From Ilumatobacter sp. (lineage in GTDB: Bacteria; Actinomycetota; Acidimicrobiia; Acidimicrobiales; Ilumatobacteraceae): 64,000 bases of DNA. Location: positions 23,860-87,859 of the forward strand of contig REDU01000072.1 of NCBI GenBank assembly GCA_007693335.1, written 5' to 3'. Under the pieces are notes generated by a model, which saw only the letters and a list, made by a program, of their open reading frames with translations, had not been told where the DNA came from and searched no databases. Position 1 is the stretch's first letter; each line of letters begins with the position of its first letter. The position numbers were made by a program, and so were the translations under genes. This document shows positions 40,481 to 49,508 of the stretch, one piece after another.

Positions 40481-41680
40481 GTGAAGCTGACGGCCTGCGA
40501 GACCTTCGTCGTCGCGAACCCCCCACCCGGGTTCGGCGGGCGCTACTTCGTGTTCGTGAAGCTCGAGACCGACTCGGGCCTCGTCGGCTACGGCGAGGTC
40601 TACTCCCCCGCGCTCGGTCCCGCCGTGATCGAGCAGGCCGTGCACGACGTGGCACGACGGCACCTGATCGGTCACGACCCGTCGCGCATCGAGTTGATGT
40701 GGCGCCGGGTGTACGGCAGCGGGTACACGCTGCGCCCCGACCCCACACTGGTCGGGGTGTTGAGCGGGTTGGAGATGGCCTGCTGGGACATCGTGGGCAA
40801 AGAACTCGACCGACCGGTGCACGCCCTGCTCGGCGGACGCGTACGCGACCGCCTGCGTGCCTACACCTATCTCTACCCCACTCCGGAGGACACGGCCGAC
40901 GTGTACACCGACGCCGACCTCGCGGCCGAACGAGCCGCCGAGGCCGTGGCGTCGGGGTTCACCGCCGTGAAGTTCGATCCGGCGGGTCCGTACACGGTGT
41001 TCGACGGCCATCAGCCCGGCCTCGACGACCTCCGGCGCACCGAGGACATGGTGAGGGCCGTGCGAGACGCCGTCGGAGATCGCGCCGACCTCCTCATCGG
41101 CACGCACGGACAGTTCACGGCGGCCGGAGCGATCCGACTGGCGCGACGAATCGAGCGCTACGACCCGCTCTGGTTCGAGGAACCGACGCAACCGAACGAG
41201 GTGGCCGACATGGCCGCCGTGGCGCGGGCCACCAGCATCCCGATCGCCACCGGTGAGCGGTTGACGACCATGGGCGAGTTCGCGACCGTGGTGCAGCAAC
41301 GCGCCGCAGCGATCGTGCAGCCCAACCTCGGCCGATGCGGTGGGATCCTCACCGGCCTCAAGATCGCCGCCATCGCCGAGGCCAACGGCGTGCAGGTGGC
41401 ACCGCACCTGTACAACGGTCCGATCATCGGTGCCGCCAACATCCAGCTGGCGGCATGCATCCCGAACTTCCTGGTGCTCGAGGGCATCGGCACGTGGTCG
41501 GGGTTCCACGCCGAGCTGGTGCGCGGCGGGATCGCGTTCGACCGGGGGTACGTGACCGTGCCGAGTGGCCCCGGCCTGGGGGTCGAACTCGACGAGGACC
41601 TCGCTCGCGCCCACCCGTACTCGGACGGCGGCAGACCCGGGGATCTCCACCTCCAGATGGGCTCCGATCCTGTCCGCTGA
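40481..41680 (+). CDS. Enolase-superfamily protein (mandelate racemase/galactonate dehydratase-like)
   Basis: A 399-residue protein with an N-terminal capping domain (VKLETDSGLVGYGEVYSP) and a modified TIM barrel. The second and third metal ligands are visible as Glu in WFEEPTQPNE and Glu in ATGERLTT, and a His in VAPHLYNGPI matches the acid/base of dehydratases. The first ligand, normally Asp in a DANG or DFHG motif, is Gly in LLIGTHGQFT. Thus either the metal site is altered or the neighbouring His substitutes. GTG start 40481. Likely substrate is a sugar acid, but with low certainty. Confidence 0.82.
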   Translation: MKLTACETFVVANPPPGFGGRYFVFVKLETDSGLVGYGEVYSPALGPAVIEQAVHDVARRHLIGHDPSRIELMWRRVYGSGYTLRPDPTLVGVLSGLEMACWDIVGKELDRPVHALLGGRVRDRLRAYTYLYPTPEDTADVYTDADLAAERAAEAVASGFTAVKFDPAGPYTVFDGHQPGLDDLRRTEDMVRAVRDAVGDRADLLIGTHGQFTAAGAIRLARRIERYDPLWFEEPTQPNEVADMAAVARATSIPIATGERLTTMGEFATVVQQRAAAIVQPNLGRCGGILTGLKIAAIAEANGVQVAPHLYNGPIIGAANIQLAACIPNFLVLEGIGTWSGFHAELVRGGIAFDRGYVTVPSGPGLGVELDEDLARAHPYSDGGRPGDLHLQMGSDPVR

Positions 41681-41875
41681 GCCGCTCGGCGGTTCCTGGC
41701 GTCGATGCCGACACCCCTGCTGAGCAGGCACGATCACGATCATTGTCCGATCGCGCCGGCCCACGGCGTTATGGTGTGAGGGTCGATCGCCCCAGGACAA
41801 CGACCCGACGCGCCCGGTGAGCGCGGGAGAGGTACCAATTTCACGAGCGAGCGCCGAACGGCGGAACCCGAACCC

Positions 41876-42790
41876 ATGAGCCAGGTCGACGAGCATCGGC
41901 ACGCGACGGAACCGGACACACCGGAGGACGTCGACGGTCTGGATCCTGACGGTTCGCCGCTGCGCAAGCTCCCGGTCCGAGGCATCGCCTTCGCGGTGCT
42001 GCTCGCCGTCGTGATCTGGTATCTGTTCATCGCCGAGACGGCTGCGAACAACAACGTGGCCGGCGGGCTGCGTGACCTCGGTGCCGGCCTTGCCGACCTC
42101 CCCCGCCTCCTGACCGACACGAGCGGCTACTCGAGCTGGTGGACGTTCATCACCGAGCGCGAGGGCTGGGCCCGGATCTTCGAGAACATGGTCGACCACG
42201 TGCAGTTGGTGGCCATGTCGATGCTGATCGCCTCGGTCGTCTCGATCGTGCTCGGGGTGCTGGTGCACCGGGTCCGTGCCTTCCGCGGGCCGGTCCTCGG
42301 CTTCGCCTCGATCCTGCTCACGATCCCGTCGCTCGCGCTGTTCGCCGTGTTCATCTCGGTACCTGGCATCGGCATCGGCGACCGTGGGCCGATCATCGCC
42401 CTCGCGCTCTACTCGATCCTGCCGATCCTGCGGAACACGGTGATCGGTCTCGAAGACGTCGACCGGGCCGTGATCGAATCGGCCAAGGGCATGGGCCTCA
42501 ATGCGACCCAGCGCCTGATCCGGATCGAGCTCCCGCTCGCCTGGCCCATCATCCTCACCGGCATGCGGGTTGCCACGTTGCTCAACATCGGCATCGCCGC
42601 GATCGCCCCGCTCGTGGGTGGCACCGGTCTCGGTGGCTACGTCCGAGACGGCCTCCAACGTTTCCCCGACGTCACCTCGGTCGAGCGTATGTGGACCGGT
42701 GTCGTGTTCACCATCGTGGTCGCGCTCATCGCCGACCTCGTCTTCACCCTCGTCCGACGCCTCACCACCTCGAAGGGTCTCCGAACATGA
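41876..42790 (+). CDS. Osmoprotectant ABC transporter permease 1 (OpuC/ProW type)
   Basis: A 304-residue inner-membrane permease: one N-terminal helix (IAFAVLLAVVIWYLFIAE), a stretch outside, and about five further helices. The EAA loop contacting the ATPase is ESAKGMGLNATQRLIRIELP. The family moves glycine betaine, carnitine or choline. It is the first of four genes, and the ATP-binding gene starts within its stop (ATGA). The upstream 195 bp holds a TATGGT box at 41770-41775 that could be the operon -10 element. Confidence 0.9.
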   Translation: MSQVDEHRHATEPDTPEDVDGLDPDGSPLRKLPVRGIAFAVLLAVVIWYLFIAETAANNNVAGGLRDLGAGLADLPRLLTDTSGYSSWWTFITEREGWARIFENMVDHVQLVAMSMLIASVVSIVLGVLVHRVRAFRGPVLGFASILLTIPSLALFAVFISVPGIGIGDRGPIIALALYSILPILRNTVIGLEDVDRAVIESAKGMGLNATQRLIRIELPLAWPIILTGMRVATLLNIGIAAIAPLVGGTGLGGYVRDGLQRFPDVTSVERMWTGVVFTIVVALIADLVFTLVRRLTTSKGLRT

Positions 42791-44055
42791 CCTCCTCCCC
42801 CAGCTCGAACGGCGACAACGGCAGCACCGTGCCGGCCGACGCCCCGAAGACCATGATCCGCCTCGAGGGCGTGGGCAAGACCTACCCCGGCACCGACGTC
42901 CCGGCCGTGTCCGAACTCGACCTCGACATCCCCGAGGGCGAGATCCTCGTGCTCGTGGGCCCGTCGGGCTGCGGCAAGAGCACCACACTGCGACTCATCA
43001 ACCGGATGATCGAGCCCACCAGCGGCCGCATCATCTTCGACGGCGAAGACGTCACCACCGTCGATCCCGACCACCTCCGCCGCCGCATCGGCTATGTGAT
43101 CCAGCAGATCGGCCTGTTCCCGCACCAGACGATCGCCCAGAACATCGCCACGGTGCCCAAGCTGCTCGGCTGGGACAAGAAGCGGATCTCGGCCCGCGTC
43201 GACGAGTTGCTCGAGGTGACCGGCCTCGACCCGTCGATCTATCGCAGCCGATACCCGAAGGAGCTGTCGGGTGGCCAGGCCCAGCGTGTCGGGGTGGCCC
43301 GGGCCCTCGGCGCCGACCCCGAAGTGCTGCTCATGGACGAGCCCTTCGGCGCCATCGATCCGATCACCCGCGACCGGCTGCAGAACGAGTTCCTCCGTCT
43401 CCAGGGTGAGCTGAAGAAGACGATCGTGTTCGTGACCCACGACATCGACGAGGCGATCAAGATGGGCGACCGCATCGCCATCCTGGGCGATCAGTCACGC
43501 ATCGCCCAGTTCGACACGCCCGAGCGCATCCTCGCGTACCCGGTCGACGACTTCGTGAGCGACTTCATCGGCTCGGGCTCCACGCTCAAGGGGCTCAACT
43601 TCGAGCGCGTCCGCGACATCGAACTGGTCCACGACTTCCCGGTGGTCGACTCGACCACCGACCGCACCGAGGCGCAGCGACGATTCGACGCCTCCGACGA
43701 GAAGTGGATGCTCGTGCTCGACGCACAGCAGCGCCCGCAGCGCTGGGTCAACGGCACCCATCTCGCCGATACGTCGAAGCCACTCGATCAGCTCGGCCCC
43801 AGGGTCTCGGCCACGGTGCCCCCGAACGCCACGCTCCACGACGCGCTCGAGGAGCTCCTCATGTCGAACGCCGGCCAAGCCGTCGTGATCGACAACCACG
43901 GCGCCTATCTCGGGATCCTCGACGTCGAGCGGCTGGCCGACGTGCTCAAGCGCATGCGATCCGAGGCCAAGAAGCACTACGACCAGCTCGCCGCCACCCA
44001 GGAGGCCGACGACCGGGCCGCCGCCCACACCGACACGCACGGGGTGAACGCCTGA
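42787..44055 (+). CDS. Osmoprotectant ABC transporter ATP-binding protein with CBS pair
   Basis: A 422-residue ATPase of the OpuCA/ProV type. Walker A GPSGCGKST, Q-loop YVIQQIGLFPHQT, signature LSGGQAQRVGVARA, Walker B VLLMDEPFGAID and switch His in FVTHDIDEA are all intact. Residues of about 290-400 hold two CBS motifs (KWMLVLDAQQRPQRWVNG and GQAVVIDNHGAYLGILD), which in OpuA/OpuC sense ionic strength or cyclic dinucleotides. It overlaps both neighbours by 4 and 1 bp. Confidence 0.93.
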   Translation: MTSSPSSNGDNGSTVPADAPKTMIRLEGVGKTYPGTDVPAVSELDLDIPEGEILVLVGPSGCGKSTTLRLINRMIEPTSGRIIFDGEDVTTVDPDHLRRRIGYVIQQIGLFPHQTIAQNIATVPKLLGWDKKRISARVDELLEVTGLDPSIYRSRYPKELSGGQAQRVGVARALGADPEVLLMDEPFGAIDPITRDRLQNEFLRLQGELKKTIVFVTHDIDEAIKMGDRIAILGDQSRIAQFDTPERILAYPVDDFVSDFIGSGSTLKGLNFERVRDIELVHDFPVVDSTTDRTEAQRRFDASDEKWMLVLDAQQRPQRWVNGTHLADTSKPLDQLGPRVSATVPPNATLHDALEELLMSNAGQAVVIDNHGAYLGILDVERLADVLKRMRSEAKKHYDQLAATQEADDRAAAHTDTHGVNA

Positions 44056-44891
44056 TGTCGATGCCGATCCCGCCCCTGGCCACCCAGGCCGGCGAGACGC
44101 AGACGATCGACGCGCCCACACCCGACGGCGGACCCAGCCAGCAGCGACCACCCGGTCTCCGTCTGGTGAAGACGAACGCCGGGTTGCTGATCTCACCGCT
44201 CATCATCGTGGGTGGCGCACTGGCGCTCTACCTCAACTACCAGTGGTCCGACAAGATCTTCCAGGACATCCGCGCCCTCGACTGGAACCGCAACCTGCGC
44301 CCGCAGCTCGAGCAGCATCTGTCGATCACGCTGTGGTCCACCCTGTTCACGATCCTGATCTCGGTGCCGCTGGGCATCTTCCTGACCCGCCCGGCGTACA
44401 AGCGCCTCGGTGGTCCGATCCTGGCCGTCGCCACGTCGGGCCAGGCCATCCCGGCGTTCGGTCTGCTCGTGCTGTCGTTCGCCTGGCTCGGACGTGGTCC
44501 CTGGACCACGATCTGGGCCCTCACCCTGTTCACCATCCTGCCCGTGCTCCGCAACACCATGGTCGGGCTCGAGCAGGTCAACCAATCCGTGATCGAAGCC
44601 GGACGCGGGATGGGACTCACCAAGTTCCAGGTCCTCCGGCAGATCGAGCTCCCGCTGGCCGTCCCGGTGATCCTCGCCGGGGTGCGCACGGCGCTCGTCA
44701 TCAACGTCGGGATGGCTGCACTGGCCTTCCTGATCGGGGGTGGCGGCCTGGGAGCCACCATCAATGCCGGGATCGGCTTGAGCCGAGACCTGGTGTTGAT
44801 CACGGGCGCGGGACTCACCGCGCTCGTGGCGCTGACGGTCGACTGGATCGCAGCACTGATCGAGAAGGCATTGCGGCCGCGCGGTCTCTGA
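44055..44891 (+). CDS. Osmoprotectant ABC transporter permease 2
   Basis: A 278-residue permease with a Pro-rich N-terminal tail of about 40 residues, six predicted helices and the EAA loop EAGRGMGLTKFQVLRQIELP. It is paired with the permease at 41876, as expected of OpuC-type systems with two different membrane subunits. The start shares one base with the preceding stop. The substrate-binding protein gene follows after 57 bp with its own ribosome site. Confidence 0.9.
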   Translation: MSMPIPPLATQAGETQTIDAPTPDGGPSQQRPPGLRLVKTNAGLLISPLIIVGGALALYLNYQWSDKIFQDIRALDWNRNLRPQLEQHLSITLWSTLFTILISVPLGIFLTRPAYKRLGGPILAVATSGQAIPAFGLLVLSFAWLGRGPWTTIWALTLFTILPVLRNTMVGLEQVNQSVIEAGRGMGLTKFQVLRQIELPLAVPVILAGVRTALVINVGMAALAFLIGGGGLGATINAGIGLSRDLVLITGAGLTALVALTVDWIAALIEKALRPRGL

Positions 44892-44948
44892 CCGCGTTCG
44901 GCTGCTCCCGCTCGACACAATCCATCAACAAGGGGAGGAACCCTCCAC

Positions 44949-45971
44949 ATGAAAATCATGCGTGAACCCAAGCGCTTCGCCGCCGGTGTCGCCGCGCTCG
45001 CACTCGTCATCGCCGCATGCGGTGGCGACGACGACAACGACGTCGCCGATCCGCCAGCCAACGACATCGACGCACCGGCCGACGAGTGCACCACCGACAC
45101 GTTGGGCCCGAACGTGGTCGACTCGCTCACCGAGCTCGACTTCTCCGGGCTGACGGTCAACGTCGGCTCGAAGGACTTCGTCGAGCAGTTCGTGCTCGGT
45201 CAACTCCTCATCGTGGCGATCGAGGCCGGTGGTGGCGACACCATCGACAACGTCAACCTCGGTGGCACCGTCGTGAACCGCGACGCGCTGCTGTCGAACG
45301 AGATCGACGCCTACTGGGAGTACAACGGCACCGGTTGGATGGTGCACCTCGGCCAGGAAGATCCGAGCTTCGACCGCGAAGAGCTGACCAGGGACGTCTG
45401 CGTGGGTGACCTCGCGGAGAACGACATCCGTTGGCTCAGCGTGTCGCCGTTCAACAACACCTACGGCTTCGCCACCGCCGGCGACGGCCCCGCAACGGGC
45501 CTCGACCTGCAGGGCATGGCCGACTACGTGGCCGAGAACCCCGACGCCACGGTGTGCATGGAGACCGAGTACCCGAACCGTCCAGACGGCCTCGTGCTGT
45601 TCGAGGATGCGACGAACTTCCAGATCCCCGACGCCCAGATCGAGATCCTCGAGACCGGCGTGATCTACGAAGAGACCGCCAGCGGCAACTGCACCTTCGG
45701 TGAGATCTTCACCACCGACGGCCGCATCCCGGCCCTCGGGCTCGACGTGGTGGAGGACCCGGGTGTCCACATCCTCTACAACGTGTCGCTGACGATCCCC
45801 GACAGCGTCTACCAGCAGGCCCCCGAGGCCTTCCAGGCCGTGACGGAGACCATCTTGGCCCCACTCGACAACGACACGATGGCGGAGCTCAACCGTCGCG
45901 TGTCGGCCGACGGTGAGGATCCCCGCGACGTCGCCGAGAGCTTCCTCCGCGACGAGGGCCTCATCGACTGA
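44949..45971 (+). CDS. Glycine betaine/osmoprotectant-binding lipoprotein
   Basis: A 340-residue OpuAC-type solute-binding protein. The signal ends VIAAC with Cys24 as lipidation site, followed by an acidic linker. The ligand domain starts LTVNVGSKDFVEQFVLGQLL. AYWEYNGTGW carries the aromatic residues that box the trimethylammonium group in this family, and FNNTYGFATA follows. An AAGGGGAGG ribosome site precedes the ATG. The protein delivers its ligand to the permease pair upstream in the same operon, and a strong terminator follows. Confidence 0.92.
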   Translation: MKIMREPKRFAAGVAALALVIAACGGDDDNDVADPPANDIDAPADECTTDTLGPNVVDSLTELDFSGLTVNVGSKDFVEQFVLGQLLIVAIEAGGGDTIDNVNLGGTVVNRDALLSNEIDAYWEYNGTGWMVHLGQEDPSFDREELTRDVCVGDLAENDIRWLSVSPFNNTYGFATAGDGPATGLDLQGMADYVAENPDATVCMETEYPNRPDGLVLFEDATNFQIPDAQIEILETGVIYEETASGNCTFGEIFTTDGRIPALGLDVVEDPGVHILYNVSLTIPDSVYQQAPEAFQAVTETILAPLDNDTMAELNRRVSADGEDPRDVAESFLRDEGLID

Positions 45972-45986
45972 CACACCAGAACCGTT

Positions 45987-46044
45987 CGAACTGTCTGCTC
46001 CGATCGGCCCGTTCCGGGCCGATCGGGCAGACAGTTCGGCGTTT
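45987..46044. terminator. Long bidirectional intrinsic terminator
   Basis: A stem of about 22-23 pairs with one bulged base, from 45987 to 46038, around a 5-base loop at 46011-46015, followed by GCGTTTT. It separates the transporter operon from the convergent thiolase gene. It starts 16 bp after one stop and ends about 20 bp before the other. Confidence 0.88.
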
Positions 46045-46065
46045 TCCGGCCGGGTCGCGCCAGGC

Positions 46066-47271
46066 TCAGTCCAGGCGCTCGACCACCATGGCCATGCCCT
46101 GGCCGCCGCCCACGCACATCGTCTCGAGGCCGTAGCGGCCGTCGGTGACCTGCAGACCGTGGATGAGGGTGGTCATGATGCGGGCGCCGGTCATCCCGAA
46201 CGGGTGACCGAGGGCGATGCCGCCACCGTGCACGTTGAGCTGCTTCTCGATGTCGATGCCGAGGTGCTTGGCCGACGGGATCACCTGGGCGGCGAATGCC
46301 TCGTTGATCTCGACCAGATCGATCTCGTCGATCGTGAGGCCCGCCCGGCCGAGTGCCTGCCGACTGGCCTCGATGGGCCCGAGACCCATGATCTCGGGGT
46401 TCAGCCCCGAGACACCCGACGACACCACACGCGCCAGGGGGGTGAGACCCAGAGCCTTCGCCTTCGTATCGCTCATCACGAGCACGGCGGCCGCACCGTC
46501 GTTCAGCGGACAGGCGTTGCCGGCCGTGATCTCACCATCGGGCCGGAACACCGGCTTCAGGCTCGAGAGACCTTCCGCCGTGGTTCCCGCCCGTGGGCCG
46601 TCGTCCACCGAGACGACCGTGCCGTCAGGGAGGGTCACGGGGGTGATCTCGTCGGCGAAGAAGCCGTTCTCCTGGTTGGCGACGGCCCGCTGCTGACTGC
46701 GGGCGGCGAACTCGTCCATCTCCTGGCGGGTCACACCCTCGATCTCGCGGACGTTCTCGGCCGTCTGGCCCATGGCGATGTACATGTCGGGCAAGCCCTC
46801 GGGTGGGGTCCACGACGGCTGACCACCCTGCGAACGCTCGGCGGTGCGTTCCCCCGGGGCCTTGAAGATCTCGTTGGGTGCGGTGTCGCTGGCCCCGGCG
46901 GCGTACCGACTGACGGTCTCGACCCCGGCGGCGATGAAGCAGTCACCCTCGCCGGCCTTGATCGCGTGAGCGGCCATACGGATCGTCTGCAGGCTCGACG
47001 AGCAGTAGCGGTTCACGGTGACGCCCGGGACGTCGTCGAGCCCGGCGAGCACCGCCACCACGCGGGCGATGTTGAACCCGGCCTCACCGGCGGGCTGACC
47101 ACAGCCCATGATGAGATCTTCGACGTCGGATGCCTGCACCTGCGGCACCTGGGCCATGAGGGCCTTCACGATCTGGGCCGACAGGTCGTCGGGGCGGATG
47201 CTCACCATGGATCCCTTGGCAGCCCTCCCGATCGGGCTGCGAGCGGTGGCGACGATGACGGCTTCAGACAT
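46066..47271 (-). CDS. Acetyl-CoA acyltransferase (thiolase)
   Basis: A 401-residue thiolase with Cys in NRYCSSSLQTIRMAAH, His in HGGGIALGHPFGMTGAR and the second Cys in ETMCVGGGQG; the NEAFA motif is present. Close in style to FadA-type 3-ketoacyl-CoA thiolases. The ATG at 47271 has GGGAG five bases before it, and the longer open frame upstream is not supported. It stands alone, outside the operator-bearing cluster, and may serve general fatty-acid oxidation. Confidence 0.93.
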   Translation of the reverse strand: MSEAVIVATARSPIGRAAKGSMVSIRPDDLSAQIVKALMAQVPQVQASDVEDLIMGCGQPAGEAGFNIARVVAVLAGLDDVPGVTVNRYCSSSLQTIRMAAHAIKAGEGDCFIAAGVETVSRYAAGASDTAPNEIFKAPGERTAERSQGGQPSWTPPEGLPDMYIAMGQTAENVREIEGVTRQEMDEFAARSQQRAVANQENGFFADEITPVTLPDGTVVSVDDGPRAGTTAEGLSSLKPVFRPDGEITAGNACPLNDGAAAVLVMSDTKAKALGLTPLARVVSSGVSGLNPEIMGLGPIEASRQALGRAGLTIDEIDLVEINEAFAAQVIPSAKHLGIDIEKQLNVHGGGIALGHPFGMTGARIMTTLIHGLQVTDGRYGLETMCVGGGQGMAMVVERLD

Positions 47272-47411
47272 GGGGCTCCCCTTGTTTCGTGGACGTGATC
47301 GCAGCGTAGTCAGCGCCCCCGAGAGGGTCCCCATGCCGATGGGCCCTTCGGCTCTTTCCGCGCTCGGCCGCGACCGGCCAGACTCGGGGTACAGGATCGA
47401 GGAAGGACGAG

Positions 47412-47849
47412 ATGAGCGAGATGAACGGGATGGACGAGCAGGACGAGCGGGACCCGGCAGTGGCGTTCCACGGAGCCGATGCACCCGTGACGATGTTCAT
47501 GGCCGACAGCGTGGTGATGGTCGAACCCAGTACCAGCGTCAGGCGGGCCGCCGAGGTGATCGTCGAGGCCAGCATCGGATGCATCGTGGTCGGCGCTCCA
47601 GGTGACATCGAGGGTGTCGTCTCCGAGCGCGACATCGCCCGGGTGGTGGCCGAGGGCCTCGATCTCGACACCACGACGGTGGCTGACATCGAGAGCACCC
47701 GTCTCATCTGGGCCTCGGCCGACGCGTCGATCGGCGACGTGGCAGAGGAGATGATGCAGGACTACGTCCGACACGTGCTGGTGGGAGACCCCGGCGACGT
47801 TGCCGGTGTGGTGTCGATGCGCGACGTGATCGCGGCCTACGTCACCTGA
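47412..47849 (+). CDS. CBS-domain pair protein
   Basis: A 145-residue protein with two CBS motifs: PSTSVRRAAEVIVEASIGCI followed by GVVSERDIARVVAEG, and DASIGDVAEEMMQDYVRHVL followed by GVVSMRDVIAAYV. Such stand-alone pairs bind adenine nucleotides and regulate partners. A GAGGAAGGA ribosome site precedes the ATG; the acidic start MSEMNGMDEQDERD has a second in-frame Met. It ends overlapping by 8 bp the convergent small gene. Confidence 0.88.
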   Translation: MSEMNGMDEQDERDPAVAFHGADAPVTMFMADSVVMVEPSTSVRRAAEVIVEASIGCIVVGAPGDIEGVVSERDIARVVAEGLDLDTTTVADIESTRLIWASADASIGDVAEEMMQDYVRHVLVGDPGDVAGVVSMRDVIAAYVT

Positions 47850-48093
47850 GCACGCGCTCGAGTTCCTCCAGCTGCATCGGATCGCGGACACCGAGCAGCC
47901 TGGCGTAGAACCGGATGCCCTGCGGGGTGCCGTTCACCCGAACCGGGATCCGCTCGCCGAGGTCCGCGCCGTACCCGGTCGGGATGTCGACCGACACCAC
48001 GCCGGCCTCGTGCAGGTCGGCCTCCTCGGCTGCCAGCTCACCACCGTTCATCGCATACAGGTCGGCATCGACGAAGAACGTGAACTCAGCCAT
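47842..48093 (-). CDS. Small conserved protein, muconolactone-isomerase-like in size
   Basis: An 83-residue protein (MAEFTFFVDADLYAMNGGEL at its start). Its length and a feel of a ferredoxin-like dimeric alpha/beta barrel recall muconolactone isomerase relatives, but I cannot assign it. The ATG at 48093 is chosen because TACCGT lies seven bases upstream on the minus strand, which indicates a leaderless message; a GTG nine bases earlier is less likely. It is divergent from the P450 gene, with both promoters in a 59-bp space. Confidence 0.62.
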   Translation of the reverse strand: MAEFTFFVDADLYAMNGGELAAEEADLHEAGVVSVDIPTGYGADLGERIPVRVNGTPQGIRFYARLLGVRDPMQLEELERVLR

Positions 48094-48100
48094 GAGGGCC

Positions 48101-48146
48101 ACGGTACGGCCCGACCCGTGAGCGCGCCGGACCGTGCACGTACCAT
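48101..48146. promoter_or_regulatory. Divergent leaderless promoter pair
   Basis: Minus-strand TACCGT (48106-48101) lies seven bases before the ATG at 48093. Plus-strand TACCAT (48141-48146) lies six bases before the ATG at 48153. Neither gene has a ribosome site. Confidence 0.6.
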
Positions 48147-48152
48147 GACCTC

Positions 48153-49421
48153 ATGACGCCAGACACACCCGCGACGGGTTCGCTCACGCTCGAGAACTTC
48201 GATCTCTCCGACATGGAGTTCTGGCTGGCCGACCGAGAGTTCCGCCACGAGGCGTTCCGCACGCTCCGGAACACCCCCGGTCTCCCCCACTACGCCGAGC
48301 GCGTGATCGAGGGGTATCCGTTCCCGCCGGGTCCCGGTTACTACGCCGTCACCCGGCACGAGGACGTCTGGGCCGTGAGCCGGAACGCCCAGCTCTTCTG
48401 CTCCGGTCAGGGATCGAACATCGGCGATCTCCCCCAGGAGATGAACGAGTTCTTCGGGTCGATGATCAACATGGACGACCCCAAGCACTTCCGCCTGCGG
48501 TCGATCGTGTCGAAGGGCTTCACACCGAAAGAGGTGGCCCGGGTCGAGGAGTTCGTGAAGACGAAGGCCACCAACATCGTCGATCGACTGCTCTCGGAGT
48601 TCCCCGACGGTTCGTGCGACTTCGTCGAGAACGTGGCGGCAGCGCTCCCCCTCGAGGTCATCTGCGACATGATGGGCATCCCTCCCGAGGACTACTCGAA
48701 GGTCTTCCACTGGACCAACACGATCCTCGGGGCGGGCGATCCCGACTTCGGTGGAAGCTACGAGGCGCTGATGACGAGCGCGCTCGAGATGTTCCAGTAC
48801 GCCCAGGAGCTCGGCGAGAGCCGGCGGGCCGCCCCCACCGACGACATCACCTCGGTGATGATGAACGCCGAGGTGGACGGTGAGCAGCTCACGTCACAGG
48901 AGTTCGGCTCGTTCTTCATCCTGCTGGTGGTGGCCGGCAACGAGACCACCCGGAACGCCATCAGCCACGGCATGAAGGCACTCACCGACTTCCCCGAGCA
49001 GCGCGCGACGTGGTTCGACGACTTCGACACCCACACCCGCACCGCCGTCGAGGAGATGGTGCGCTGGTCGTCGCCCGTCATCCACTTCCGCCGCACCGTC
49101 ACCGCCGACACCGTGCTGGCCGGCCAAGAGCTGCACGAAGGCGACAAGGTCGTCATGTTCTACGGTTCGGCGAATCGCGACGAGCGGGTCTTCGACGATC
49201 CCGACACATTCGACGTCACCCGGCCGTTGCAGCCGGTGCAGGTCGGCTTCGGCGCCGGCGGGCCGCACTTCTGCCTCGGCGCCAACCTGGCCCGGCGCGA
49301 GATCGCCGTCATGTTCGACGAGATCCGCCGCCGGGTGCCCGACCTGCGCATCACCGGTGAGCCCGACTATCTGCAGAGCAACTTCATCAACGGCATCAAG
49401 CGCCTCGAGTGCGCCTGGTAG
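48153..49421 (+). CDS. Cytochrome P450 (CYP125/CYP124/CYP142-like)
   Basis: A 422-residue soluble P450. The oxygen-binding I-helix is VVAGNETTRNAISHGM (near residue 261), the ExxR motif is VEEMVRWSSPVIHFRRT (near residue 300) and the heme loop is FGAGGPHFCLGANLAR with Cys near residue 374. The HFRRT and GPHFCLGANLAR wording is typical of the steroid and branched-lipid omega-hydroxylases CYP125, CYP124 and CYP142, which oxidise the terminal methyl of cholesterol or isoprenoids (family knowledge). No ferredoxin gene is adjacent. It could feed the catabolic cluster at 1-30550 but lacks the cluster operator. Confidence 0.92.
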   Translation: MTPDTPATGSLTLENFDLSDMEFWLADREFRHEAFRTLRNTPGLPHYAERVIEGYPFPPGPGYYAVTRHEDVWAVSRNAQLFCSGQGSNIGDLPQEMNEFFGSMINMDDPKHFRLRSIVSKGFTPKEVARVEEFVKTKATNIVDRLLSEFPDGSCDFVENVAAALPLEVICDMMGIPPEDYSKVFHWTNTILGAGDPDFGGSYEALMTSALEMFQYAQELGESRRAAPTDDITSVMMNAEVDGEQLTSQEFGSFFILLVVAGNETTRNAISHGMKALTDFPEQRATWFDDFDTHTRTAVEEMVRWSSPVIHFRRTVTADTVLAGQELHEGDKVVMFYGSANRDERVFDDPDTFDVTRPLQPVQVGFGAGGPHFCLGANLARREIAVMFDEIRRRVPDLRITGEPDYLQSNFINGIKRLECAW

Positions 49422-49508
49422 TCGCCACCCCAGGTCAGAGGCCATATCGAGGGTGACCCGAAAGTCAGCGTGACACGCCATCGACGACCGGGGCTCTCGA
49501 CGGAGCGG

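Noticed and set aside
40373..42988. A minus-strand open frame of 871 codons
   Set aside because: It runs antisense to the enolase-superfamily and permease genes, is dominated by Arg, Gly, Asp and His, and shows no domain. It is a shadow frame typical of high-GC DNA.
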